This document shows, in pieces, positions 18,291 through 26,342 of a stretch of DNA of 64,000 nucleotides. The notes below the pieces were generated by a model. The model had not been told where the DNA came from. It did not search any database and saw only the letters and a list, made by a program, of their open reading frames with translations. This DNA is from Lacisediminihabitans sp040549465. Its GTDB lineage: Bacteria; Actinomycetota; Actinomycetes; Actinomycetales; Microbacteriaceae. The position numbers were made by a program, and so were the translations under genes. The number at the start of each line of letters is the position of its first letter. The stretch's first letter is position 1. The stretch lies in contig NZ_JBEPTL010000012.1 in assembly GCF_040549465.1 (NCBI RefSeq), positions 1 to 64,000 of the forward strand. Reading direction: 5' to 3'.

Positions 18291-19162
18291 CAGCTCACCC
18301 GTTCCCGGAGGTGGCGGGCGATGTGGGTAGCGCCGATGACGGCAGCACGATCTCCGAGAAGTGCGGGGCGGATGTCGGGAACTTGGCGGCCGTGCATCCG
18401 CACTTCGACGGCGGCGATGAGCGGATCGAAGAGCAGGGCGCCCGATTCCGCGAGCCCGCCACCGATGACGATGGTTCGTGGGTCGGCTTCGAGAGTCGCG
18501 ATGACGAGCGCGTCGGCGATGGTCTCGACCGCATCCATCCAGATTGCCCGCGCGGCCGAATCACCGGCCAGCACGAGTTCGGCCACGGCGTGAGCGTTCG
18601 GTTGCCCGGCCCGCCTCGCAATGCCGCCGGCCGAGGCGACGTCTTCCAGCCGCTGGCCGGCCAGATTTCCGTGGTCGATCACCACCTGGCCCAGCTCTCC
18701 TGGCCACTCGAGTCGGGAGGCCGGGACTCCATCGACCACGAGGGCGCTCGCAATGCCGGTGCCGATCGGTACGAAGAGCATGGCGCCGTTCGTATCTACG
18801 GAGATCGACTCAGCAAGGGCGCCGACGCGTACGTCGTGTCCGAAGGCGAGTGGTACGTCGATCGACTGCTGCACCATCGAGCGAAACCGGAGTTGCAGCC
18901 AGCCGAGGTTGACGGCGTTGATCACGATTCCGGTGTCGTCGTCGACCTCCCCGGGAACGACCAGCCCGACGGCGGCCACCGCAGACCTCTCCTGCGCGGT
19001 CTGCAGTAGGCCGATCACGAGTGCGGCTGTCGCGATTCCGGATGAGTCGTCATGCGGGGTCGACTCTCGCCATTCGCCGAGTTCCGCGCCCTCACCATCG
19101 ACGAGTAGCGCCTTGACGCTGGTGCCGCCGATGTCGATTCCGAGAACGGTCGGCGAGGTCAC
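18290..19162 (-). CDS. ROK-family sugar kinase, zinc motif absent
   Basis: A 290-residue ROK protein. The N-terminal phosphate loop GIDIGGTSVKALLVD and the ATP-site FVPIGTGIASALVVDG are clear, and a catalytic Asp is kept in PLAFGHDVRVGALAE. There is no helix-turn-helix, so this is a kinase rather than a repressor. The usual ELGH and CxCGxxGC zinc cluster is replaced by ELGQVVIDHG and a cysteine-free stretch. Likely role: phosphorylation of an N-acetylhexosamine or hexosamine before deacetylation. GTG 19162 overlaps the SIS gene by 4 bp. Confidence 0.85.
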   Translation of the reverse strand: MTSPTVLGIDIGGTSVKALLVDGEGAELGEWRESTPHDDSSGIATAALVIGLLQTAQERSAVAAVGLVVPGEVDDDTGIVINAVNLGWLQLRFRSMVQQSIDVPLAFGHDVRVGALAESISVDTNGAMLFVPIGTGIASALVVDGVPASRLEWPGELGQVVIDHGNLAGQRLEDVASAGGIARRAGQPNAHAVAELVLAGDSAARAIWMDAVETIADALVIATLEADPRTIVIGGGLAESGALLFDPLIAAVEVRMHGRQVPDIRPALLGDRAAVIGATHIARHLRERVS

Positions 19163-20040
19163 GGGGAGAGGATCACCGAGCGGGTGAGCGAACGCGGCTT
19201 GTCGGGGTCGAGACCACGCTTGCCGGCCAGCGCAACGGCGAAGCGTTGGGCGACCACGAGGCCGGCCTGAGGATCGAGCGGATGCTGCACGAATGTCGCG
19301 CCTGTCTGGCCGACCTCGTCGCGCAGGCCTTCTGGCGCCTCGCCGAGTGACCAGACGAGACGGCCCGGCTGCGCGATGGCGATCGGACCGTGGCGGTAGT
19401 CCATCGCGGGGTAGGACTCTGCCCAGAACTGTGCGGCCTCGCGTGTCTTGAGGGCGGCTTCGAAAGTGAGCCCGATGGCGGCGCCGAGTCCGACGAAGGT
19501 GACCTGGTCGGAATCCAGCAGGTCGTCGATCGGAATCTCCATGGCGTGCTCGGCTTCGATGGCGAGGGCTTCGATGTCGTGGCCGAGATTCGCGCGAAGC
19601 ACGGAGAGTGCGGTCGTGGCGAAGCGGGTCTGCACGACGGAACGCTCATCGGCGAAGGGCAGTGCGACGGTATGTCCGACGACGGCGGCGGCGGGGGGGT
19701 CCTCGACGGCGGTGATGAGTACCGTCTTCGCGGGATCGAGCTGTGTGAGCAGTGTGACGATTTCGGTGGTGGTTCCCGAGCGCGAGATCGCGACGACGCG
19801 GTCGTACGGACGGTCGGCCGGGAATTCGGAGCCGGCGAAGGCATCCGTCTCACCGAAGCCGGCCTGCTCGCGCAATACGGCGTAGGTCATGGCCATGAAC
19901 CAGCTGGTGCCACAGCCGACGACTGCGACACGCTCGCCCCTCTGGGGCAGCACATCGGCGAATGTGGGCGCGATCGAGGCGGCGGTGCGCCAGGTCGATG
20001 GCTGCGACGCCAGTTCGGCTGCAACAAAGGTGTCGGTCAT
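19159..20040 (-). CDS. agaS: SIS-domain amino-sugar phosphate isomerase/deaminase (AgaS/GlmS-C-like)
   Basis: A 293-residue double-SIS protein. The first SIS domain starts at VAVVGCGTSWFMAMTYA and has the sugar-phosphate Ser/Thr loop VVAISRSGTTTEIVTLL; the second starts around VTFVGLGAAIGLTFEAALK. It lacks the glutamine amidotransferase domain of GlmS, so it should deaminate or isomerise a hexosamine-6-phosphate. With nagA, PfkB kinase and aldolase this is the core of an Aga-type N-acetylgalactosamine route. It leads the operon; ATG 20040 has an AAAGGGAACC Shine-Dalgarno. Confidence 0.85.
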   Translation of the reverse strand: MTDTFVAAELASQPSTWRTAASIAPTFADVLPQRGERVAVVGCGTSWFMAMTYAVLREQAGFGETDAFAGSEFPADRPYDRVVAISRSGTTTEIVTLLTQLDPAKTVLITAVEDPPAAAVVGHTVALPFADERSVVQTRFATTALSVLRANLGHDIEALAIEAEHAMEIPIDDLLDSDQVTFVGLGAAIGLTFEAALKTREAAQFWAESYPAMDYRHGPIAIAQPGRLVWSLGEAPEGLRDEVGQTGATFVQHPLDPQAGLVVAQRFAVALAGKRGLDPDKPRSLTRSVILSP

Positions 20041-20084
20041 GGTTCCCTTTCGATCTTCGCCATTCTCTAGCGAATGCTCTCAGG

Positions 20085-20113
20085 AGTATAGCGATCAGTT
20101 CTGATCGAAGCTA
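20085..20113 (-). promoter_or_regulatory. Amino-sugar operon promoter with palindromic operator
   Basis: On the minus strand a -10 of TATACT (plus-strand 20085-20090) is directly preceded by a perfect palindrome CGATCAG-TT-CTGATCG (20092-20107), filling the space up to a weak TAGCTT at -35 (20108-20113). A repressor there would block polymerase. The neighbouring DeoR protein is the obvious candidate. A second looser repeat, TCAAA...TTTGA at 20124-20143, may be another site. Confidence 0.6.
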
Positions 20114-20205
20114 GCTAAAAACGTCAAAGTCAATCACGTTTGATGATGATTCTGGCTCTAGGATGGGCCAGAAGACAACGAACAGCGCATCGGGAGCCCG
20201 AAAGC

Positions 20206-20994
20206 ATGACTCAGCAACAGCGATTGAATGAGCTGCTCGAACTGATCAGCGAGCGTGGCACCGTGTCCATCGCGGAGATCAGCGAGGCGTTGGACATCTC
20301 TGCCGCCACCGCACGGCGAGACCTGTCGACGCTGGCCGAGCAGCGTCTCGTCACGCGCACCCACGGCGGAGCATCCGCTCTGGGTACCGGATACGAACTG
20401 CCGCTGCAGTACAAGATCGCCCGCCAGGCGGAGGCGAAGCTCGCGATCGCGAGAGCGGCAGCGGAACTGGTCTCGGTCGGCGACTCCGTCGGGCTCAACG
20501 GTGGGACGACCACGAGTGAGGTCGCACGTGCCCTGGGGCGTTCCGAGCGTCTGACCCGCTCCGGCGGCGACTTCGGTGTGACGATCGTGACCAATGCGCT
20601 CAATATCGCCTATGAGCTCTCCGTTCGCTCGCACGTGAAGATCGTCGTGACCGGTGGTGTAGCACGCCGTCAGTCCTACGAATTGGTGGGATCGCTGGTC
20701 TCGAACACGCTGTCCGAACTCGCACTCGACGTCGCGATCCTCGGTGTCGACGGGTTGAGCGCCCAGTTCGGCGCGACGACCCTGCACGAGGGCGAAGCAG
20801 AGGTCAGCCAGGAATTCGGTAAGGTCGCCAAACGCGTCGTCGTCGTCGCGGACTCCACCAAACTGGGCAAATCGACGTTCGCGCGTATCTGCCGACTGGA
20901 CCAGATCGATGTGCTCGTCACCGATGCTCCCGTCACCACGGCGCTCGACGAAGCACTGGTCGCCGCCGGCGTGAGCGTGATCGTCGCTTCCTAG
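20206..20994 (+). CDS. DeoR/GlpR-family transcriptional regulator
   Basis: A 262-residue regulator. The N-terminal winged helix reads RLNELLELISERGTVSIAEISE with recognition helix ISAATARRDLSTLAEQ and wing THGGA. The C-terminal DeoRC sensor domain has VGLNGGTTTSEVA, IVTNALNIA, VVTGGVARRQSYELVG and VVVADSTKLGK, which bind a sugar phosphate. ATG 20206 places the first helix correctly; 22 upstream codons are open but lack motifs. It is divergent from the amino-sugar operon across 165 bp and probably represses it, with a pathway sugar phosphate as inducer. A -10 candidate is TAGGAT at 20159-20164. Confidence 0.9.
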   Translation: MTQQQRLNELLELISERGTVSIAEISEALDISAATARRDLSTLAEQRLVTRTHGGASALGTGYELPLQYKIARQAEAKLAIARAAAELVSVGDSVGLNGGTTTSEVARALGRSERLTRSGGDFGVTIVTNALNIAYELSVRSHVKIVVTGGVARRQSYELVGSLVSNTLSELALDVAILGVDGLSAQFGATTLHEGEAEVSQEFGKVAKRVVVVADSTKLGKSTFARICRLDQIDVLVTDAPVTTALDEALVAAGVSVIVAS

Positions 20995-21060
20995 AACGCC
21001 TGCCGACCCTCGCGGGGAAGTCGCCGTCAACTATCCGGTGTGAGGGCGCCGGTGCCATCC

Positions 21061-21190
21061 TGTTCTGCGTGCTCGCGGCTCGGCTGTGTGCGGGGTGTTC
21101 TGCGCGCGACTTGGCTGTGCGGTGCCTGTTCTGCGCGCGACTCGAGTGTGCGCGGCCTGTTGCCCGCGCTCGACTGCGCGGGGTTTTGTT
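21061..21190. repeat. Decayed tandem array of about 31-35 bp units
   Basis: Units beginning TGTTCTGCG or TGTTGCCCG start at 21061, 21096, 21127 and 21158, then run into the TTTGTTATC arm of the 44-bp palindrome. The units share GCGCGCGACT-like cores. This fills most of the 346-bp gene-free stretch between the DeoR regulator and the DUF559/AbiEi-like gene; nothing else is apparent there. Confidence 0.6.
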
Positions 21191-21228
21191 ATCCGCGCGC
21201 ACGTTGTAGCCGCCGCGCTGATAACAAA
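21185..21228. repeat. 44-bp palindromic element, copy A
   Basis: Left arm TTTGTTATCCGCGCGC, 12-nt centre, right arm CCGCGCTGATAACAAA. The two 16-nt arms are near-perfect reverse complements. It lies 112 bp upstream of the DUF559/AbiEi-like gene in the same orientation as copy B. Confidence 0.85.
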
Positions 21229-21340
21229 CTCCCGCGCTGATGCGGCGGCTCCGGTCCTCCACCGGCCAGAGATCCCGCGGAGAGTGCACGAGTGCATCAC
21301 ATCCGACGAATGAGCGAGGCGGCCACCCCAGGATGGACGG

Positions 21341-22297
21341 ATGATCCCGGTAGCGAGAGAGGAATGGCGCGACCAGATTCTGCTGTCTCGCACCGTCGAA
21401 CTGGCCGGAGAACGAGCGGAGCTTTTCAGCCGGGTCCGTGGCGGCGATCTCCTATCCCTCTACCGGGGTGTCTATTTCCCGCTGACGCTCTGGGATCAGC
21501 TCGACCGCGACGCCCGTTATCGTGCGCGGATACACGCGGCGGCAATCTATTCGCCGCGGCCGGTGGTGTTCTCGCACGATTCGGCTGCCGCCCTGTGGCG
21601 TCTGCCGCGGTTGGGGGAGTGGCCGTCGAGGGCGCACGTGGTGCAGCCGATCGCGGACGGCGGTCGCTCCAACGCGATGTTCGCGAGGCACTCCGTCGGT
21701 CTTCCGATCGAGATCGAGGCGATCGAGGGATTGGCGGTGACCACGCTGGCCCGCACTGTGGTCGACCTGGCGGCCGGAGCATCCTTCGGGCAGTCCGTGA
21801 CGCTCGCCGACGCCGCCCTGCGACGGACGGAGCATCCTCTCAGCGGAATCCCGCTGACCACTCTGGATAAGAGCGACCTCTACCAGGAGCTGGACGGCAT
21901 ACCGTTGCGGCGCGGATCAGCGCGAGTGCGGCGCACCATCGACTTCGCCGACGGCAGAGCGGACCGCCCCGGTGAGTCCCTCAGCCGTGTGAGCATGCAC
22001 GTCGCGGGCATTACCCCGCCACAGCTTCAGGTCGCGTTGCGCGGCGCAACTGGCCGCGAATATTTTGCGGACTTTTGGTGGGAGGAATTCGACATGATCG
22101 GAGAGTTCGATGGGCGGTTCAAGTACACCGATCCTGCGTTTCTGCTGGGCCGCACGCCCGAGCAGGTCCTCCTCGACGAGAAAGCACGCGAAGACGACCT
22201 GCGCGCCGCAGGCCATGGCATGAGCAGGTGGCCGTGGGAGATAGCCCTCTCGCCGACTCGACTGCGCGAGCATCTCGGGCGCGCGGGTGTGCGCTGA
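21341..22297 (+). CDS. DUF559/AbiEi-like protein with nuclease-like C-terminus
   Basis: A 318-residue protein of the AbiEi-antitoxin-like / DUF559 superfamily common in Actinobacteria. The N-terminal half has LYRGVYFPL, VVFSHDSAAALWRLP, then EGLAVTTLARTVVDLA, the family core. The C-terminal half has EFDMIGEFDGRFKY, resembling a PD-(D/E)XK metal site, followed by a KAREDDLRAAG helix. Role is unproven: restriction-like nuclease, toxin-antitoxin part or element-associated endonuclease. It stands alone, bounded by 44-bp palindrome copies A and B. ATG 21341 has a nearby GGACGG. Confidence 0.8.
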   Translation: MIPVAREEWRDQILLSRTVELAGERAELFSRVRGGDLLSLYRGVYFPLTLWDQLDRDARYRARIHAAAIYSPRPVVFSHDSAAALWRLPRLGEWPSRAHVVQPIADGGRSNAMFARHSVGLPIEIEAIEGLAVTTLARTVVDLAAGASFGQSVTLADAALRRTEHPLSGIPLTTLDKSDLYQELDGIPLRRGSARVRRTIDFADGRADRPGESLSRVSMHVAGITPPQLQVALRGATGREYFADFWWEEFDMIGEFDGRFKYTDPAFLLGRTPEQVLLDEKAREDDLRAAGHGMSRWPWEIALSPTRLREHLGRAGVR

Positions 22298-22313
22298 GAC
22301 ATCCGCGCGCAGG

Positions 22314-22357
22314 TTTGTTATCCGCGCGGATGTTGTAACCGCCGCGCTGATAACAAA
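22314..22357. repeat. 44-bp palindromic element, copy B
   Basis: Left arm TTTGTTATCCGCGCGG, right arm CCGCGCTGATAACAAA, 15 of 16 positions paired, centre ATGTTGTAACCG. It begins 16 bp after the stop of the DUF559/AbiEi-like gene. As a transcript it would fold into a strong hairpin and might also end that gene's message. Confidence 0.9.
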
Positions 22358-22360
22358 ACA

Positions 22361-22478
22361 CCGCGCTGATGCCGTCGGACCGCGCTGATGCTATCGGACC
22401 GCGCTGATGCCGTCGGCGCGCGATGCCGCCGAAACGCGCGGCAGCTACCGGGTACTAACAGAGCGCGCGGCAGCTACC
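22361..22478. repeat. Short tandem repeats next to palindrome B
   Basis: CCGCGCTGATGC(C/T)(G/A)TCGG occurs three times with a 19-bp period (22361, 22380, 22399). It is followed by two copies of CGCGCGGCAGCTACC, 29 bp apart (22435 and 22464), the last overlapping the end of the carboxylase gene. These look like degraded relatives of the palindrome arms. Confidence 0.8.
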
Positions 22479-24228
22479 CCGCGATATCGAGCAGCAGGAA
22501 ACCGGATGCCACTGTCGAGCCGACCGCGGCATTAACGTTCGCGATCGTACCGTCCTTATGCGCCGTGATGGGCTGCTCCATCTTCATGGCCTCGAGCACC
22601 AGGATGAGGTCGCCTTTGACGACCGTGTCGCCCTCGGCGACGGCCAGCTTGACCACGGTCGACTGCATCGGCGCCTTCACGGAGTCGCCGGTGGCGGTCA
22701 CCACCGCTCCAGCCCCACCGCGGCGTTTCGGTGCGGCAGCGGCAAGGGGAGATGCGGATCCCGACCCGAGCCGTGCGGGCAGCGAGACCTCGATGCGCTT
22801 GCCGTCGACCTCGACGACGATGCTCTGGCGGGCGACGGGCGCCGCGGCATCCGCCAGCGACCCGCTCCACGGCTCGATGTCGTTGACAAAGTCGGTTTCG
22901 ATCCAGCGGGTGTAGATCGAGAAGGGCGAGGAGGTGAACGCGGGGTCGCGCACGATCTTGCGGTGGAAGGGCAGCACTGTCGGCAGGCCGGCGATCTCGA
23001 ACTCGTCGAGGGCGCGACGGGAGCGCTCGAGGGCGTCTTCGCGGGAGGAACCGGTGACGATGAGTTTGGCGAGCAGCGAGTCGAAGGCACCGCTGATGAC
23101 ATCGCCCGTGGTCACACCGCTGTCGACGCGCACCCCAGGACCTCCGGGGAAGCGGAGGGCGTGCACCGGGCCTGGAGCCGGCATGAAGCCCAGCCCTGGG
23201 TCTTCGCCGTTGATACGGAACTCGAAGGAGTGGCCTTCGGCGATCGGGTCGTCGTAGTCGAGTGCGCCACCCTCGGCGATGCGGAACTGCTCGCGCACCA
23301 GGTCGATGCCGGTGACCTCCTCAGACACTGGATGCTCCACCTGCAGTCGCGTGTTCACCTCAAGGAAGGAGATGGTCCCGTCCCTGGCGACGAGAAACTC
23401 GCAGGTGCCGGCGCCGAGGTAGCCGACCTCCGTGAGGATCGCCTTCGACGCGGAGTAGAGCAGTACGTTCTGCTCGTCGGTGAGGAAAGGCGCAGGCGCC
23501 TCCTCCACGAGTTTCTGGTGTCGACGTTGCAGCGAGCAGTCACGGGTGGAGATCACCACGACTTTGCCAAAGGAGTCGGCAAGGCACTGGGTTTCCACGT
23601 GCCGCGGCTGGTCGAGGTACTTCTCGACGAAGCACTCCCCGCGGCCGAATGCGGCGATGGCCTCACGCGTCGCGGACTCGAAGAGCTCGGGAATCTCCTC
23701 CCGGGTGCGGGCGACCTTGAGACCGCGCCCGCCACCGCCGAAAGCGGCCTTGATCGCGACGGGCAGGCCGTGGATGTCGACGAAGTCGAGCACTTCCTGG
23801 GCTCCGGAGACAGGGTTGAGCGTCCCCGGCGCCAGAGGCGCGCCGACCTTCTCGGCGATATGACGTGCGGACACCTTGTCACCGAGCTTCTCGATGGCGT
23901 CGGGCGATGGTCCGATCCAGATCAGCCCGGCGTCGATCACGGCACGGGCGAATTCGGCGTTCTCGGCGAGGAATCCGTAGCCGGGGTGCACGGCGTCCGC
24001 TCCCGCGCGCCGAGCGATGGAGAGCACCTTGTCGATGCGCAGGTAGGTCTCGGCGCTGGTGGCTCCGTCGAGGGCGTAGGCCTCATCCGCGAGTTTCACA
24101 TGGCGGGCATCCCGATCCTGGTCGGCATAGATGGCGACGGATGCGATACCGCTGTCCTTCGCTGCCCTGATGACTCGTACGGCGATTTCGCCTCGGTTGG
24201 CGACCAGGACCTTCGTGATGCGGGGCAT
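22474..24228 (-). CDS. accA3: Acyl-CoA carboxylase alpha subunit (biotin carboxylase + BCCP)
   Basis: A 584-residue protein carrying out the ATP-dependent carboxylation of its own biotin for acetyl-/propionyl-CoA carboxylase. The biotin carboxylase starts at KVLVANRGEIAVRVIRAA, with ATP loop FGGGGRGLKVA and catalytic EVNTRLQVEHPVSEEVTG. After a linker, the C-terminal biotinyl domain carries the acceptor lysine in LVLEAMKMEQPI. The beta and epsilon subunits are encoded 6 kb away at 29.9-31.8 kb. A TAAGCT hexamer (24237-24242) lies 8 nt before the ATG. Confidence 0.94.
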   Translation of the reverse strand: MPRITKVLVANRGEIAVRVIRAAKDSGIASVAIYADQDRDARHVKLADEAYALDGATSAETYLRIDKVLSIARRAGADAVHPGYGFLAENAEFARAVIDAGLIWIGPSPDAIEKLGDKVSARHIAEKVGAPLAPGTLNPVSGAQEVLDFVDIHGLPVAIKAAFGGGGRGLKVARTREEIPELFESATREAIAAFGRGECFVEKYLDQPRHVETQCLADSFGKVVVISTRDCSLQRRHQKLVEEAPAPFLTDEQNVLLYSASKAILTEVGYLGAGTCEFLVARDGTISFLEVNTRLQVEHPVSEEVTGIDLVREQFRIAEGGALDYDDPIAEGHSFEFRINGEDPGLGFMPAPGPVHALRFPGGPGVRVDSGVTTGDVISGAFDSLLAKLIVTGSSREDALERSRRALDEFEIAGLPTVLPFHRKIVRDPAFTSSPFSIYTRWIETDFVNDIEPWSGSLADAAAPVARQSIVVEVDGKRIEVSLPARLGSGSASPLAAAAPKRRGGAGAVVTATGDSVKAPMQSTVVKLAVAEGDTVVKGDLILVLEAMKMEQPITAHKDGTIANVNAAVGSTVASGFLLLDIAG

Positions 24229-24307
24229 AGTCCTTTAGCTTATTGGGCGGGGAGCGACCGCCTTTGGCGCTGGCCTACAAAGATGATGGATGACGTGCGG
24301 ACAGCTT

Positions 24308-24943
24308 CTACAAGTCCCGGCGATTCCACAGCGAGTGCCACTCGACGCCGTACTCGAGAAAGAGGGAGCGCAGCGTGGACAGCGACAGCCCGACAACGGC
24401 GTGCGGGTCACCGTCGACCGAGGTGATGAACGGCGCCCCGAGACTGTCGATGGTGAAGGCTCCCGCCACCTCCAGCGGTTCCTCGGTGGCGATGTAGGCG
24501 TCGATCTCGGCGTCGGAGATATCGGTGGCGAAGGTGACCCCGGCGGTTGCCACAGCTCCGCGTGCCTCGCCGAGCACTCCGCCGCGATGGTCGATGAGCC
24601 AGTGGCCGGAGTGGAGGTGTCCGGTGCGCCCGCGCTGCAGAATCCATCGTTCCCGCGCGATCGCGGGCTCGTGCGGCTTGCCGTAGATCACGCCGTCGAG
24701 TTCGAAGGCTGAATCACCGCCGAGGATGAACCCGTCGATCTCCGCTGACACCACGGCCGAAGCCTTGAGCCGTGCGAGCAACTGCACCATTTCCACCGCC
24801 GATGATGGCGAGGCCGCCTCGACTGCCGCCTCCTCGTCGACGAATGAGGGGAGTACCACCGGTTCGATACCCGCGGCCCTGAGCGTTGCGAGTCTCGCCG
24901 GGGAGGTGGAGGCGAGGTACAAGCGCACCGGTGGAATGGGCAC
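24308..24943 (-). CDS. maf: Maf-like nucleotide pyrophosphatase
   Basis: A 211-residue Maf/Ham1-fold protein that hydrolyses non-canonical or excess (d)NTPs and so limits mutagenesis. Family features: YLASTSPARLATLRAAG, then PSFVDE, GGDSAFELDGVIYGKP and ITSVDGDPHAVVGLSL. GTG 24943 is preferred: it has an AGGAG Shine-Dalgarno 4 nt upstream and begins right before the motif. The longer frame to 25012 would run antisense into the divergent methyltransferase. Confidence 0.9.
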   Translation of the reverse strand: MPIPPVRLYLASTSPARLATLRAAGIEPVVLPSFVDEEAAVEAASPSSAVEMVQLLARLKASAVVSAEIDGFILGGDSAFELDGVIYGKPHEPAIARERWILQRGRTGHLHSGHWLIDHRGGVLGEARGAVATAGVTFATDISDAEIDAYIATEEPLEVAGAFTIDSLGAPFITSVDGDPHAVVGLSLSTLRSLFLEYGVEWHSLWNRRDL

Positions 24944-24956
24944 TGCGCTCCTGTGG

Positions 24957-24962
24957 CAAGCT
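24957..24962 (+). promoter_or_regulatory. -10 (CAAGCT) of the RNA methyltransferase
   Basis: CAAGCT ends 6 nt before ATG 24969, the spacing seen for other predicted leaderless starts here. It differs from TANNNT at its first base. Confidence 0.3.
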
Positions 24963-24968
24963 CGAGGG

Positions 24969-26204
24969 ATGGGCGAATGGCTGGGTACAGAGGTCGAGAT
25001 CGAGGTTACCAACGTAGCCCACGGGGGTGTGGCGGTGGCTCGTCACGACGGCCGGGTGATTTTCGTCAGCGACGCGATTCCCGGTGAGAGGGTCAGGGCG
25101 CGCATCACCGAGGATTCAAAGAAATCGTTCTGGCGTGCGGATACCGTCGAGGTGCTCACAGCCTCAGAGCATCGTCGGCCGCACATCTGGTCGGCGGCGA
25201 GCATCGATCGTGCACCGGAGGATCGTGCCGGGGGTGCTGAGTTCGGCCACATCGCCATCGCGCACCAGCGCGAGCTGAAGCGCCAGGTGCTCGCCGATTC
25301 GCTCAAGCGCATGGCCGGCATCGAGACGGATGTCGCGGTCGAGGCACTCCCCGGAGCTGACGATGGCACCGGATGGCGCACCCGCCTGCACCTGCACGTC
25401 GCGGAGGACGGAACACCTGGTCCCTACGCCGCCCGCTCGCACCGCGTGATCCCGGTCACCGACGTGCCGCTGGCCACCGCCGAGGTCGCAGCGATCGCGC
25501 CACTCGACGAGAAGTTCCCCGGGGCCGATCACGTCGATGTCGTCGTGCCGTCGGTCGGGAATCCCTTCGTGCTCACCGGGAGCCGGGAGAGGCCGAAAGC
25601 GCAGCGCATCGTGGAACGGGTTGGCGATCGCGACTTCCGACTTGACGTCCGTGGCTTCTGGCAGGTGCATCGCGGGGCGGCGCAGACGCTCACGACAGCC
25701 GTGCAGGAGGCGATCGACGAGACGCTGTTCGATCTGCGGGCGGCCAACCTCGACCTCTACGGGGGAGTGGGGCTTCTGGCCGCCGCCGTCGGCGACCGCT
25801 TCGGCAAACACCTGCGGATCACCACTGTCGAGAGCGATCCGCTCGCCACCGACTACGCGGCGGGGAACCTCGCAGAGTGGGTGGGGGCCGCCGCCGTCAC
25901 CGCTCGGGTCGAACGGTTCGTGCAGCAGCTGGGAGCATCCGCGACTGCCACCGAGCGCGCGAACCTCGATCGGGCGACAGTCGTGCTCGACCCCCCACGC
26001 TCCGGCGCGGGTAAGGCCGTGGTGGCCGAACTCGCCTCGCTCGGCCCCGCCCAGATCGTCTATGTGGCCTGCGATCCCGTCGCCCTCGCCCGCGATGTCG
26101 CTCTGTTCCGTGAACGCGGCTACGAGTTGACCAGGCTGCGTGCCTTCGACCTCTTCCCGAACACCCATCACGTCGAGGCTGTCGCAACCCTGCACAGGCG
26201 GTAG
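24969..26204 (+). CDS. TrmA/RumA-type class I SAM-dependent RNA methyltransferase with TRAM domain
   Basis: A 411-residue m5U methyltransferase-like protein. An N-terminal TRAM domain (about residues 1-60, VEIEVTNVAHGGVAVARHDG) binds RNA. The C-terminal Rossmann fold has LDLYGGVGLLAAAVGDRFG (SAM loop), VVLDPPRSGAGKAVV, the nucleophilic Cys in IVYVACDPVALARD and the general base in DLFPNTHHVEAVA. The RNA target (tRNA or 23S rRNA uridine) cannot be decided. ATG 24969 leaves 25 bp to the divergent maf start. Confidence 0.9.
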   Translation: MGEWLGTEVEIEVTNVAHGGVAVARHDGRVIFVSDAIPGERVRARITEDSKKSFWRADTVEVLTASEHRRPHIWSAASIDRAPEDRAGGAEFGHIAIAHQRELKRQVLADSLKRMAGIETDVAVEALPGADDGTGWRTRLHLHVAEDGTPGPYAARSHRVIPVTDVPLATAEVAAIAPLDEKFPGADHVDVVVPSVGNPFVLTGSRERPKAQRIVERVGDRDFRLDVRGFWQVHRGAAQTLTTAVQEAIDETLFDLRAANLDLYGGVGLLAAAVGDRFGKHLRITTVESDPLATDYAAGNLAEWVGAAAVTARVERFVQQLGASATATERANLDRATVVLDPPRSGAGKAVVAELASLGPAQIVYVACDPVALARDVALFRERGYELTRLRAFDLFPNTHHVEAVATLHRR

Positions 26205-26342
26205 CCGCGTCGTCATCGGAAGCTCGTCCTGTTTGCGTTACGACTCCGTTGGTCAGGTGCAGACCTCGACCCGCCTCGGGGCCGGTACGATTGGCCCAGG
26301 AACAGCTGGATTCCAGAACCACTGCGGGAGACAGGATTGGTC

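Noticed and set aside
22361..22417. Three regular repeats resembling a short CRISPR array
   Set aside because: Period of 19 bp leaves no room for spacers, and no cas genes are present.
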